Assembly: GCF_001571225.1 (NCBI RefSeq)
Contig: NZ_BCTJ01000010.1
Location: 1 to 64,000, forward strand
Reading direction: 5' to 3'
Length of the DNA: 64,000 nucleotides
From: Hydrogenophaga palleronii NBRC 102513
GTDB taxonomy: Bacteria; Pseudomonadota; Gammaproteobacteria; Burkholderiales; Burkholderiaceae_C
The notes beneath the pieces were generated by a model. That model ran no database searches. It saw only the letters and a program-made list of their open reading frames with translations, and was not told where the DNA came from. The stretch's first letter is position 1, and every line of letters begins with the position of its first letter. A program made the position numbers and the translations under genes. Below are positions 1 to 6,909 of the stretch, piece after piece.

Positions 1-129
1 GGCGGAGCCGAGCCCTTGCTGCCCCTGGTCTGGCGTTGTCTCTTCCGTGGTGGGTCGCACGCCGGCTGTGTGCTCCCCTGTGCCGCTGCGCTTCACCCAG
101 CGCTGAATCGCGTCCCGCCGATGTGCCCC

Positions 130-780
130 TCACACATAGGGCTCACTCAGGCCTTCGTTCGCCATCACCCGCTGCATCGACGGCCGCGCCAGCATGCGCT
201 GCAGGTAGGGCCCGAGGTGCGGCCGCTTTCGTGCCGGTGCGCTGGAAAAGTGGCGCGTCCAGCGGCACAGCGTGAACACGTACGCATCGAGCAGAGTGAA
301 GTGCTCGCCCATGAACCAGGGGCCGCCGTGGCGCGCGAGTTCGGCGTCGAGCTGGTCAAGCAGCGGCCCCACGCGGGCCTGAGCGTTGCGCCGCACTTCG
401 GCGGCAACGTCCGTGTGGCCGCTGTCGGCCCAGCGCTCGGGGTAGAAGTAAACGATGAGCGTGGCCTGCAGCGTGTTGGTCAGCCACATCAGCCACTTGT
501 AGGCGTGGGCGCGGTCGCGCGTGCCCATGGCCGGCATCAGCCCGGCCTGCGGGTGCGTGTCGCTCAGGTGCAGGCAGATCGCGGCGGTTTCGTAGAGCAC
601 CAAGTCGCCATCGACCAGCACCGGGATCAGGCCATTCGGGTTGAGCGCGAGGTAGGCCGGGGTCTTGTGCCCACCGCTCTGCGGGTCCACCCACACGCGT
701 TCGTAAGGCACGCCAATGTCTTCGAGCAGGATGTGGGGCACCATGGCAGCGGTGCTGGGCGCGATGTGCAGCTGGAGCAT
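130..780 (-). CDS. Glutathione S-transferase family protein
   Basis: Predicted cytosolic glutathione transferase of 216 residues. The N-terminal thioredoxin-like domain carries a Ser-Thr pair at residues 9-10 where GSTs activate glutathione, the cis-proline motif NPNGLIPVL (47-55) and the YET glutathione-contact motif (63-65). An alpha-helical C-terminal domain follows. The start at 780 is chosen because the GST fold begins directly there; upstream in-frame codons only shadow the next gene. It is the last gene of a minus-strand operon, 2 bp after the amidohydrolase. The context of ring-cleavage and hydrolase genes suggests conjugation or isomerisation of an aromatic intermediate, but the substrate is not readable from sequence. 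Confidence 0.88.
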   Translation of the reverse strand: MLQLHIAPSTAAMVPHILLEDIGVPYERVWVDPQSGGHKTPAYLALNPNGLIPVLVDGDLVLYETAAICLHLSDTHPQAGLMPAMGTRDRAHAYKWLMWLTNTLQATLIVYFYPERWADSGHTDVAAEVRRNAQARVGPLLDQLDAELARHGGPWFMGEHFTLLDAYVFTLCRWTRHFSSAPARKRPHLGPYLQRMLARPSMQRVMANEGLSEPYV

Positions 781-782
781 GT

Positions 783-1763
783 TCAAGGTGTTGGTGTGGG
801 CACGCCAAAGAGTTTCGCGCCGTTGTCCCAGGCGATGCGCCGGGCCACGTCGGCGGGCAGGCCGCCGAGCCAGGTGCGGTAGCCCTTCATGAGGTCGTCG
901 TAGTACAGCCAGCGCTGGTTGACCCAGGTGTCGGAGCCGATCATGAAACGGTCCGGGTACTTGAGCAGCAGCGCGCGCCATTCGGGGCAGAGCTGGCCGT
1001 CGCTGCAGGTGAGGCCGGGGCGGTAGGACAGCTCGCCCATCAGGCGCGGGTAACGCGCGAACATCGCGTCCACACGTTCCACCGGCGTGCCACCGATGCC
1101 GGTGTGCGCCCAGACAAGCAGGGACTTGCGCCCTTTGGATGGCGTGTTTGCCATCAGCAGGTCCACCGCCACATCGTCCACGTGCGCGAGGATGGCGAGG
1201 TCCTTCTCTTCGGCCAGGGCCATCAACTGTTTGGCCACCGGGCCGTTGGCGTTGGCACTGTCGTAGAGGTGGAACTCGCCCAGGCCGCGGTACGGCCCGG
1301 CGGGGGTGCCGCGCTGCAGTTCGGCGTTGACCATCTCGACGATGCTCGGGTCGCGGAACCAGTTGTTGTAGTCGGCGCGGTCGCGGTAGAGGCGCACGAA
1401 GGGCACCACCGCCACGCCGAACTCGCGCGTCAGCTCGCGCGCGCTGGCCAGCGCCCGCGTGCCGTCGTTGGGCCGCGAGTTGGCGACGATGCCGCGCACG
1501 CCGTTGCGCCGCATGCGTTCGAGCACGTCGGACATCGGGTGCGGGCAGCCCGCGGCCGGCGTGTCGTGTGTGCAGGCCTCGTTGTTGTAGTGCAGGTGGG
1601 CGTCGAACAGCGGGCCGCTGTAGTCGGCCGCGACGGCGGTCGAAGCCCAGGCCGTTGCGGCGAACAGGCAGGCGGCCCGGAGCCGCCGCGCCACCGGCTG
1701 CGCCCGGCCGCCGGCACCGCCCCCTGGCAGGAGGTGACGCGCGGTGCGGCGGGCGTGGGCCAT
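783..1763 (-). CDS. Exported amidohydrolase-like metal-dependent hydrolase
   Basis: Protein of 326 residues with an arginine-rich N-terminus, a hydrophobic stretch (about 31-46) and an Ala-X-Ala type cleavage site near residue 46, so probably a signal peptide and periplasmic location. The mature part opens with the DAHLH metal motif (His56, His58) of the amidohydrolase/TatD superfamily. Further metal-ligand-like segments are [14 protein letters not shown] and IGSDTWV. The ATG overlaps the dienelactone hydrolase stop by one base (TGATG), which fixes the start and implies coupled translation. A catalytic role in lactone or acid hydrolysis is plausible; the substrate is unknown. Amidohydrolase_2 decarboxylases are an alternative family, although those are normally cytosolic. 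Confidence 0.75.
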   Translation of the reverse strand: MAHARRTARHLLPGGGAGGRAQPVARRLRAACLFAATAWASTAVAADYSGPLFDAHLHYNNEACTHDTPAAGCPHPMSDVLERMRRNGVRGIVANSRPNDGTRALASARELTREFGVAVVPFVRLYRDRADYNNWFRDPSIVEMVNAELQRGTPAGPYRGLGEFHLYDSANANGPVAKQLMALAEEKDLAILAHVDDVAVDLLMANTPSKGRKSLLVWAHTGIGGTPVERVDAMFARYPRLMGELSYRPGLTCSDGQLCPEWRALLLKYPDRFMIGSDTWVNQRWLYYDDLMKGYRTWLGGLPADVARRIAWDNGAKLFGVPTPTP

Positions 1764-2446
1764 CAGCTCAGGTGCTGGGCGAAGAAGGCCAGCGTGCGTT
1801 CGCGCGCCAGCTTGGCCGCCGCTTCGTTGTACGCGCCGCGCTGGTCGCAGTTGAAGCCGTGGTTGGCGTCGTAGACGTGCACGGTCACGGCGGGCTGGGC
1901 TTTCTTGAACGCCTCCACGGTGTCGAGCGGAATCCAGTGGTCTTGCGCGCCGAAGTGCACCATCACCGGCACGGTGGGCTGGCACAACAGGTCGTCACCC
2001 ACCGTCATGCCGCCGCCGTAATACGGTACCGACGCCGACAGGCCCTGCAAGGCGCTGGCCGCGCGCCAGCTCAGCAGGCCGCCCCAGCAGTAACCCACGA
2101 TGCCGACCTTGCCGGCTTGCGCGGCGTGGTGGATGGCGGCCTGGATGTCTTGCATCACACCCGGTGCGGGCAGGCCTTCGACGGCGGCCTTGAGGCCGAT
2201 GCCGGCCTTCATGTCGTCTTCCTGGTAGCCCAGGTCCACGCCGGGTTTGACGCGGTGGAAGGTGTGCGGAGCAACCACGAAGTAGCCATCGGCCGCATAA
2301 CCATCGGCCACCGCACGGATGTGCGGGTTGAGGCCGAAAATTTCCTGCAGCACCACCAGCGCGCCCCGGGGCTTGCCGCTGGGTTGTGCCACGTAGGCAG
2401 GAAATTTGAAGCCGTCGGCGGATGTGAGTTCGATGGTCTGACCCAT
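1763..2446 (-). CDS. Dienelactone hydrolase family protein
   Basis: Alpha/beta hydrolase of 227 residues, the usual length for carboxymethylenebutenolidase. The triad is visible: nucleophile Cys120 in GYCWGG, Asp169 in GAQDHWIP and His196 in ANHGF, with the family glutamate Glu35 in the QEIFG segment. Known members open dienelactones to maleylacetate in chloroaromatic breakdown, or act on other lactones. An AGGAG ribosome-binding site precedes the ATG. It is the second gene of the minus-strand operon, 30 bp after the HCCA-isomerase-like gene. The actual lactone substrate here is inferred, not shown. Confidence 0.9.
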   Translation of the reverse strand: MGQTIELTSADGFKFPAYVAQPSGKPRGALVVLQEIFGLNPHIRAVADGYAADGYFVVAPHTFHRVKPGVDLGYQEDDMKAGIGLKAAVEGLPAPGVMQDIQAAIHHAAQAGKVGIVGYCWGGLLSWRAASALQGLSASVPYYGGGMTVGDDLLCQPTVPVMVHFGAQDHWIPLDTVEAFKKAQPAVTVHVYDANHGFNCDQRGAYNEAAAKLARERTLAFFAQHLS

Positions 2447-2476
2447 GTCTTGTCTCCTGTTGTCGGGTTGAAAAAT

Positions 2477-3079
2477 TCAGGCCGCGCGCAGCGCGCGCTC
2501 CACAAAGTCGAGCCGGTCCTGGCCCCAGAACAGCTCACCGTCGATGACGTAACTCGGCGCGCCGAACACGTTCAGGTCGATGGCGGCCTGGGTCTGTGCG
2601 TCGTAACGCGCACGCACCGGCGGCGTCTGCGACTGCGCCAGCCGCCCGCCATCCAGACCGTTCTCCGCCAGCAGCTCGGCCAGCACTTCGGGCGCGGCGA
2701 TGTCGCGCTGCTGCGTCCACACGGCGGCCAGCACCGCGCCGGTGAGCCGCATCGCGGCCTCGTCGCCGTCGTGCTGGGCCACGGCGGTGATCAGCAACGC
2801 TGCCGGGTCGCCCGCGACCGGAAAGAAACGCGGCTCGGGGTGGATGGGCACGCCCAGCGCCTCGCTGAAGCGGCGCAGCTCCAGCAGGCGGTAGGCCTGG
2901 CGTTGCGGCGCGCGCTTCTGCAGCGGCAGGCCGCCAGAGAGCGGAAAGATGCGCCCCAGGTCCATGGGCAGCACGCGCACGGCGGTGCCGGTGTCGCGCA
3001 GCAGCGCGGCGAAGCGCTCGTGCCCGAGGTAGGTCCAGGGGCTTTGGGGAACGAAGTAGTAGTCGACTGTGCGACCCAT
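2477..3079 (-). CDS. 2-hydroxychromene-2-carboxylate isomerase / DsbA-family protein
   Basis: Glutathione-dependent isomerase-like protein of 200 residues with a DsbA/kappa-GST fold. The N-terminal strand ends in the motif SPW, with Ser13 in the position used by HCCA isomerase instead of the CXXC of true DsbA. The C-terminal half has the cis-proline motif GAPSYV and the family ending ELFWGQDRL. In naphthalene pathways the enzyme isomerises 2-hydroxychromene-2-carboxylate; other members act on different aromatic intermediates. The start at 3079 has a good AGGAGAC Shine-Dalgarno; the much longer open frame upstream is a shadow of the divergent SDR gene. It is the first gene of the operon running to the glutathione transferase. 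Confidence 0.87.
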   Translation of the reverse strand: MGRTVDYYFVPQSPWTYLGHERFAALLRDTGTAVRVLPMDLGRIFPLSGGLPLQKRAPQRQAYRLLELRRFSEALGVPIHPEPRFFPVAGDPAALLITAVAQHDGDEAAMRLTGAVLAAVWTQQRDIAAPEVLAELLAENGLDGGRLAQSQTPPVRARYDAQTQAAIDLNVFGAPSYVIDGELFWGQDRLDFVERALRAA

Positions 3080-3166
3080 GGCAGTCTCCTGTCGCTGTTG
3101 TAATGACGCGCGGGATGGCAAGCCCGTGTTGTACGCGATGCCACCGCATTCTGCAGGAGACAGTTT

Positions 3167-3925
3167 ATGGGCGACATGACAGGCCGGGCGCTGCTGGTCA
3201 CCGGCGGCGGGCGCGGTATCGGCGCGGCCACCGCGCGGCTGGCTGCACGACAGGGCTGGGCCGTGGCGGTGAACTACACCGCGAATTCGCTTGCCGCCGA
3301 CGAGGTGGTGCGCGCCATCCGCGCCGACGGTGGCACGGCCATCAGCGTGCAGGCCGACGTGGCACACGAAGAGCAGGTGCTGGCCATGTTCGCGAAGATC
3401 GACGCCAAGCTCGGCCGGCTGCGCGGGCTGGTCAACAACGCCGGCGTGGTCGACGTGACCGCGCGCGTGGACCAGATGAGCGTGGCGCGCTGGCGCCGCA
3501 TGTTCGACATCAACGTGATCGGCTCCATGCTCTGCGCGCGCGAGGCAGTGCGGCGCATGAGCACGCGGCACGGCGGCGAAGGTGGCTCCATCGTCAACGT
3601 GTCCAGCGCGGCCTCGCGCCTGGGCGCGGCCGGGCAGTACGTGGACTACGCCGCGGCCAAGGGCGCCATCGACGCCTTCACCATCGGCCTGGCGCGCGAG
3701 GTCGGCGGCGAGGGCGTCCGCGTCAATGCGGTGCGCCCGGGCCTGATCGAGACCGACATCCACGCCTCGGGCGGCCTGCCCGACCGCGTGCGCGACCTGC
3801 AACACCAGGTGCCGATGCAGCGCGGCGGCCAGGCCGACGAGGTGGCACAGGCCATCGTCTGGCTGCTGTCGGACGCCGCGAGTTACACCACCATGTCCTT
3901 GATGGACGTTTCCGGAGGACGTTGA
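3167..3925 (+). CDS. SDR-family NAD(P)-dependent oxidoreductase
   Basis: Classical short-chain dehydrogenase/reductase of 252 residues. Visible motifs are the dinucleotide loop TGGGRGIG (12-19), NNAG (90-93), the serine of the NVSS strand (146-147) and the YAAAK catalytic pair (Tyr161, Lys165). An acidic residue after strand 2 is not obvious (VNYTANS), which leans towards NADPH. An AGGAGAC ribosome-binding site lies seven bases before the ATG; an internal ATG at 3176 is possible. The stop is followed 2 bp later by a MaoC-like gene, a pairing often seen in acyl-CoA or ring-degradation operons. It diverges from the HCCA-isomerase operon across 87 bp. The substrate is unknown. Confidence 0.9.
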   Translation: MGDMTGRALLVTGGGRGIGAATARLAARQGWAVAVNYTANSLAADEVVRAIRADGGTAISVQADVAHEEQVLAMFAKIDAKLGRLRGLVNNAGVVDVTARVDQMSVARWRRMFDINVIGSMLCAREAVRRMSTRHGGEGGSIVNVSSAASRLGAAGQYVDYAAAKGAIDAFTIGLAREVGGEGVRVNAVRPGLIETDIHASGGLPDRVRDLQHQVPMQRGGQADEVAQAIVWLLSDAASYTTMSLMDVSGGR

Positions 3926-3927
3926 AC

Positions 3928-4425
3928 ATGAGCACCAGGAACCCCGCCGACACATCCCACATCCTGTACTGGTGGGAAGACCTGCAGGTCGGCCAAACGC
4001 GCGATCTCGGCACCATCACGCCCACGCGCGAAGACACGCTGGCTTTCGCGCAGCAGTTCGATCCGCAGCCCTTCCACCTCGACGAGGACGCGGCCAAGGC
4101 CTCGGTGTTCGGCGCGCTCAGCGCCAGCGGCTGGCACACCTGCGCCATGGCCATGCGGCTGATGGCCACCAACTTCCTCAACCAGAGCTCCAGCCTGGGC
4201 TCGCCGGGCCTGGAGAGTTTGAAGTGGTTGAAGCCGGTGTTCCCCGGCGACACGCTGCGCCTGCAGCACACCATCCTGGAGAAACGCCCCATGAGCAAAC
4301 GGCTGGACGTGGGCCTGGTGCGCACCGCCTGGGAGATGTTCAACCAGCATGGCGACAAGGTGCTGTTCATGGATGGCTACGGCATGTTCCGGCGCCGCGA
4401 GCCGGGCACACCCGAGAAGGCGTAA
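3928..4425 (+). CDS. MaoC-family dehydratase
   Basis: Single hot-dog-fold protein of 165 residues. The hydratase motif DPQPFHLDEDAA (45-56) supplies the Asp45/His50 dyad typical of (R)-specific enoyl-CoA hydratases and MaoC-like dehydratases. The second half (FPGDTLRL) matches the family substrate-binding strand. It starts 2 bp after the SDR stop, so the two are co-transcribed and could perform a dehydration/reduction pair on a CoA thioester from ring breakdown. No acyl-CoA ligase or thiolase is nearby, so the pathway step is open. Confidence 0.88.
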   Translation: MSTRNPADTSHILYWWEDLQVGQTRDLGTITPTREDTLAFAQQFDPQPFHLDEDAAKASVFGALSASGWHTCAMAMRLMATNFLNQSSSLGSPGLESLKWLKPVFPGDTLRLQHTILEKRPMSKRLDVGLVRTAWEMFNQHGDKVLFMDGYGMFRRREPGTPEKA

Positions 4426-4494
4426 CGCCCGCGCTCCACCGATCCCGGCGTGCGGAGACGCGCTCAGCGCGGCGGGGGTGCGCCACAATCCACC

Positions 4495-5115
4495 ATGGAC
4501 TTCAAGCCGCTCATCACCCTGCTGGCCATCGTCAACCCGCTGGCGATCGTGCCGTTCTTCATCCACTACACGCAGGGTTTCTCGCCCGCGCAGCGGCAGC
4601 GCACGGTCTTGATCTCGGCCTTCACGGCGTTTGCGGTGATCGCCACCTGCGCCCTGATCGGCCTGCAGATCCTGGCCTTCTTCAACATCTCGCTGGCGAG
4701 TTTCCAGGTCGGTGGCGGCATGCTGCTGCTGACCTCGGCGCTGTCGATGTTGAACGCGCGCCCGGCCGAAGCGAAGGTGAACGACCAGGACCTGAGCGAC
4801 ACCTCGGCGCGCACCTCCATCGCGGTGGTGCCGCTGGCCATTCCGCTGCTCACCGGCCCGGCCAGCATGTCCACCGTGGTGATCTACGCCGACCAGGCCA
4901 AGACCTTCTTCCAGCATGCCGCGCTGGTGGGTTATGGCGTGGTGATCGCGCTCGCCACCGCCATCTGCTTCACCCTGGCCGAGCCGATCGCCCGTTTCCT
5001 CGGCCAGACCGGCATCAACGTGATGACGCGGCTGATGGGCCTGATCCTGGCCGCGCTGGCGGTCGAGGTGATGGCCAACGGCCTGGTGAAGCTGTTCCCC
5101 GCACTATTGGGCTGA
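4495..5115 (+). CDS. MarC-family integral membrane protein
   Basis: Polytopic inner-membrane protein of 206 residues, normal MarC length, with about six hydrophobic segments. The N-terminal segment LAIVNPLAIVPFF and the central VVPLAIPLLTGPAS are the family signatures. MarC was once linked to multiple antibiotic resistance, but that role was not upheld and the family has no settled function. The start at 4495 is preferred because hydrophobic coding begins there; an in-frame ATG at 4450 would add 15 arginine-rich residues. It stands 69 bp after the MaoC gene and may be independently expressed. Confidence 0.88.
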   Translation: MDFKPLITLLAIVNPLAIVPFFIHYTQGFSPAQRQRTVLISAFTAFAVIATCALIGLQILAFFNISLASFQVGGGMLLLTSALSMLNARPAEAKVNDQDLSDTSARTSIAVVPLAIPLLTGPASMSTVVIYADQAKTFFQHAALVGYGVVIALATAICFTLAEPIARFLGQTGINVMTRLMGLILAALAVEVMANGLVKLFPALLG

Positions 5116-5640
5116 AGCCCTGCTGACGGCAACTGCGCGCATCGCGCGACGCAGCCACCGCCAAAGTTATCGATATTCAGCCCCTGGCAGGCAACGGGCC
5201 AGGTGCGCGCGGACGCGCTGCGCTTCATCAAATGATGAAAACCGGCCGGAACCACCTGCTGTTTTGCTCAAAATTCCGGCCGCCCCCAGCCTCCACCGGG
5301 CCCGGCGCCCAAGGGTTTTCACCCACGTGATCGGGGTGATCGCTTCCAAAGGCTTAGTGGTTAACCCTTCAATATCGAGATTTGCCTCGGTTTGCCCGCC
5401 TGCGGGCACGGCATGTGCAGCCCTCCGGGCGCCATGCCCACCTGTCCCACCCCACCGGCGCCCGCCACTGCCATCCCCGCCTCCCGGCAGGGGCTGGCCG
5501 TTCCGCGGCGCCGCGTGTGAACGCGCAAGCGGCGGGACGACGGCGTGGTGGGCGCGACAGCCTCGTCGGGCCGGGCCTCCAGCGGATGGCCCGCGCGCGG
5601 GATGCGCTGCCCCGGAAAAAAACCACAAAGGAGACACTCG
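5116..5640. other. Non-coding spacer of 525 bp upstream of the Bug receptor gene
   Basis: No credible gene is seen here; the open frames on both strands lack family similarity. It contains a 16-bp inverted repeat at 5224-5239 and a 9-bp perfect inverted repeat (CGGCCGGAA at 5243-5251, its complement at 5274-5282), which could form a hairpin after marC but has no T-run. A short AT-richer stretch surrounds 5340-5385. The last bases carry the AAAGGAGAC ribosome-binding site of the next gene. Confidence 0.5.
5224..5239. promoter_or_regulatory. Inverted repeat, possible operator
   Basis: TTCATCAAATGATGAA is a 6+6 bp inverted repeat around a 4-base centre in the spacer before the Bug receptor gene. 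The size and symmetry suit a dimeric repressor of the GntR or IclR kind, but no such regulator is encoded alongside. It lies about 400 bp from the next start codon, so it may instead be unrelated to it. Confidence 0.3.
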
Positions 5641-6621
5641 ATGATTGATCGCAGGCAATTCATCGCTGGCACCGCCGGCGGCATCGCGCTGGCGCCGGCC
5701 GCCGGCTGGTCGCAGGAGACCTACCCCAACCGGCCGGTGAAGCTGGTCGTGCCCTTCCCGCCGGGCGGGCCCACCGACATCATGGGCCGCACGGCGGCCA
5801 AGGCCATGGGGGACGCGCTGGGCCAGTCCTTCGTGGTGGAGAACAAGGCCGGTGCGGGCGGCAACATCGGCACCGATGCGGTGGCCAAGGCCGCCCCCGA
5901 TGGCTACACCCTCGGCCTGTCGGCCATCAGCAGCCTGGCCATCTCACCCCATCTGTACGACAAGCTGCCGTTCCAGGTCGAGAAAGACCTCGCGCCGATC
6001 TCCCTCGTCGGCACCACGCCCTGCGTGATCGTCGTGCACCCGAGCGCGCCCTTCAGCGACCTCAAGGGCCTGGTGGCCTACGCCAAGGCGAATCCGGGCC
6101 AGCTCGGTTACGCCACCTCGGGCATCGGCACCAGCAACCACCTGGCCGCCGAGCTGCTGCAATCGGTTGCCGGCATCCAGCTGCTGAACGTGCCGTACAA
6201 GGGGTCGAGCCAGGTGGTGCCGGATCTGTTGTCGGGCACCGTGCTCATGAGCATGGAAAGCTCGCTGGCCACCACGCTGCAGCACATCCGCTCGGGCAAG
6301 CTCAAGGCGCTGGCGGTCACCTCACCGGCGCGCGCCCAGGCCCTGCCCAATGTGCCGACGGTGGCCGAGTCCGGCTACCCCGGCTTCGCGGTGGAAACCT
6401 GGTTCGGCTTGATCGCCCCGGCGGCCACACCGCCGGCCATCGTGCAGCAGTTGCGTGATGCCTGGGCCAAGGGGGCAAAGAGCTCGGATGCGGTGGCGGC
6501 GTTCGACAACATCTCCGCCAACCTGCGGGTCACCACACCGCAGGAGTTCGGCGCCTTCATCCAGGCCGAGAACACCCGCTGGGGCGGCCTGATCCGCCAG
6601 CTCGGCATCAAGGCCGGCTGA
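5641..6621 (+). CDS. Bug-family tripartite tricarboxylate transporter substrate-binding protein
   Basis: Periplasmic solute receptor of 326 residues. The N-terminus has a twin-arginine-like motif (RRQFI at residues 4-8) and a hydrophobic, alanine-rich signal ending near residue 25. The mature start has the Bug signature YPNRPVKLVVPFPPGGPTD and later YKGSSQ and PDLLSGTV segments. Bug proteins bind carboxylated compounds and feed TctAB-type permeases; no permease gene is in the window, which is common for these expanded orphan receptors. A strong AAAGGAGAC site fixes the start. Given the neighbours, an aromatic or dicarboxylic acid ligand is a reasonable guess only. Confidence 0.93.
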   Translation: MIDRRQFIAGTAGGIALAPAAGWSQETYPNRPVKLVVPFPPGGPTDIMGRTAAKAMGDALGQSFVVENKAGAGGNIGTDAVAKAAPDGYTLGLSAISSLAISPHLYDKLPFQVEKDLAPISLVGTTPCVIVVHPSAPFSDLKGLVAYAKANPGQLGYATSGIGTSNHLAAELLQSVAGIQLLNVPYKGSSQVVPDLLSGTVLMSMESSLATTLQHIRSGKLKALAVTSPARAQALPNVPTVAESGYPGFAVETWFGLIAPAATPPAIVQQLRDAWAKGAKSSDAVAAFDNISANLRVTTPQEFGAFIQAENTRWGGLIRQLGIKAG

Positions 6622-6671
6622 TCCCCGCGCTGCTGCGGCGCCCTCTGCCCACGAGAGCGCCGCGGCGGGTG

Positions 6672-6725
6672 GTCGGGGCCTCGGCCCGGAGGCCTGCGGG
6701 CCGAGGCACCGACCGTTTCTTTCCC
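6672..6725 (+). terminator. Rho-independent terminator after the Bug receptor gene
   Basis: An 11-bp perfect stem (GCCTCGGCCCG at 6678-6688 paired with 6697-6707, loop of eight) is extended by a further five pairs after a single mismatch (6672-6676 with 6709-6713). It is followed by CGTTTCTTT, a short imperfect T tract. It sits 50 bp after the Bug stop codon and would insulate the downstream LuxR gene. Confidence 0.6.
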
Positions 6726-6909
6726 CACGAACACAACGGAGAGCACCCCATGCCATTCGCCCGAACCCACCCGCCCGAAGGCCGCAACAAAAGCCCTGGG
6801 CGCTAGCCGGCGGCGCGGGCGGCAGGCCATGCCGTCGGGTTTGTCCCGATGCTGTGCCTGAACCCGTTTACCTCTAATCGCACAGGAGTTCCGTCCCTCA
6901 AAAAACAAC

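Noticed and set aside
1568..3103. A 511-codon plus-strand frame
   Set aside because: It lies opposite the dienelactone hydrolase and HCCA-isomerase genes, has no family motif and an unusual His/Arg-rich composition typical of antisense frames.
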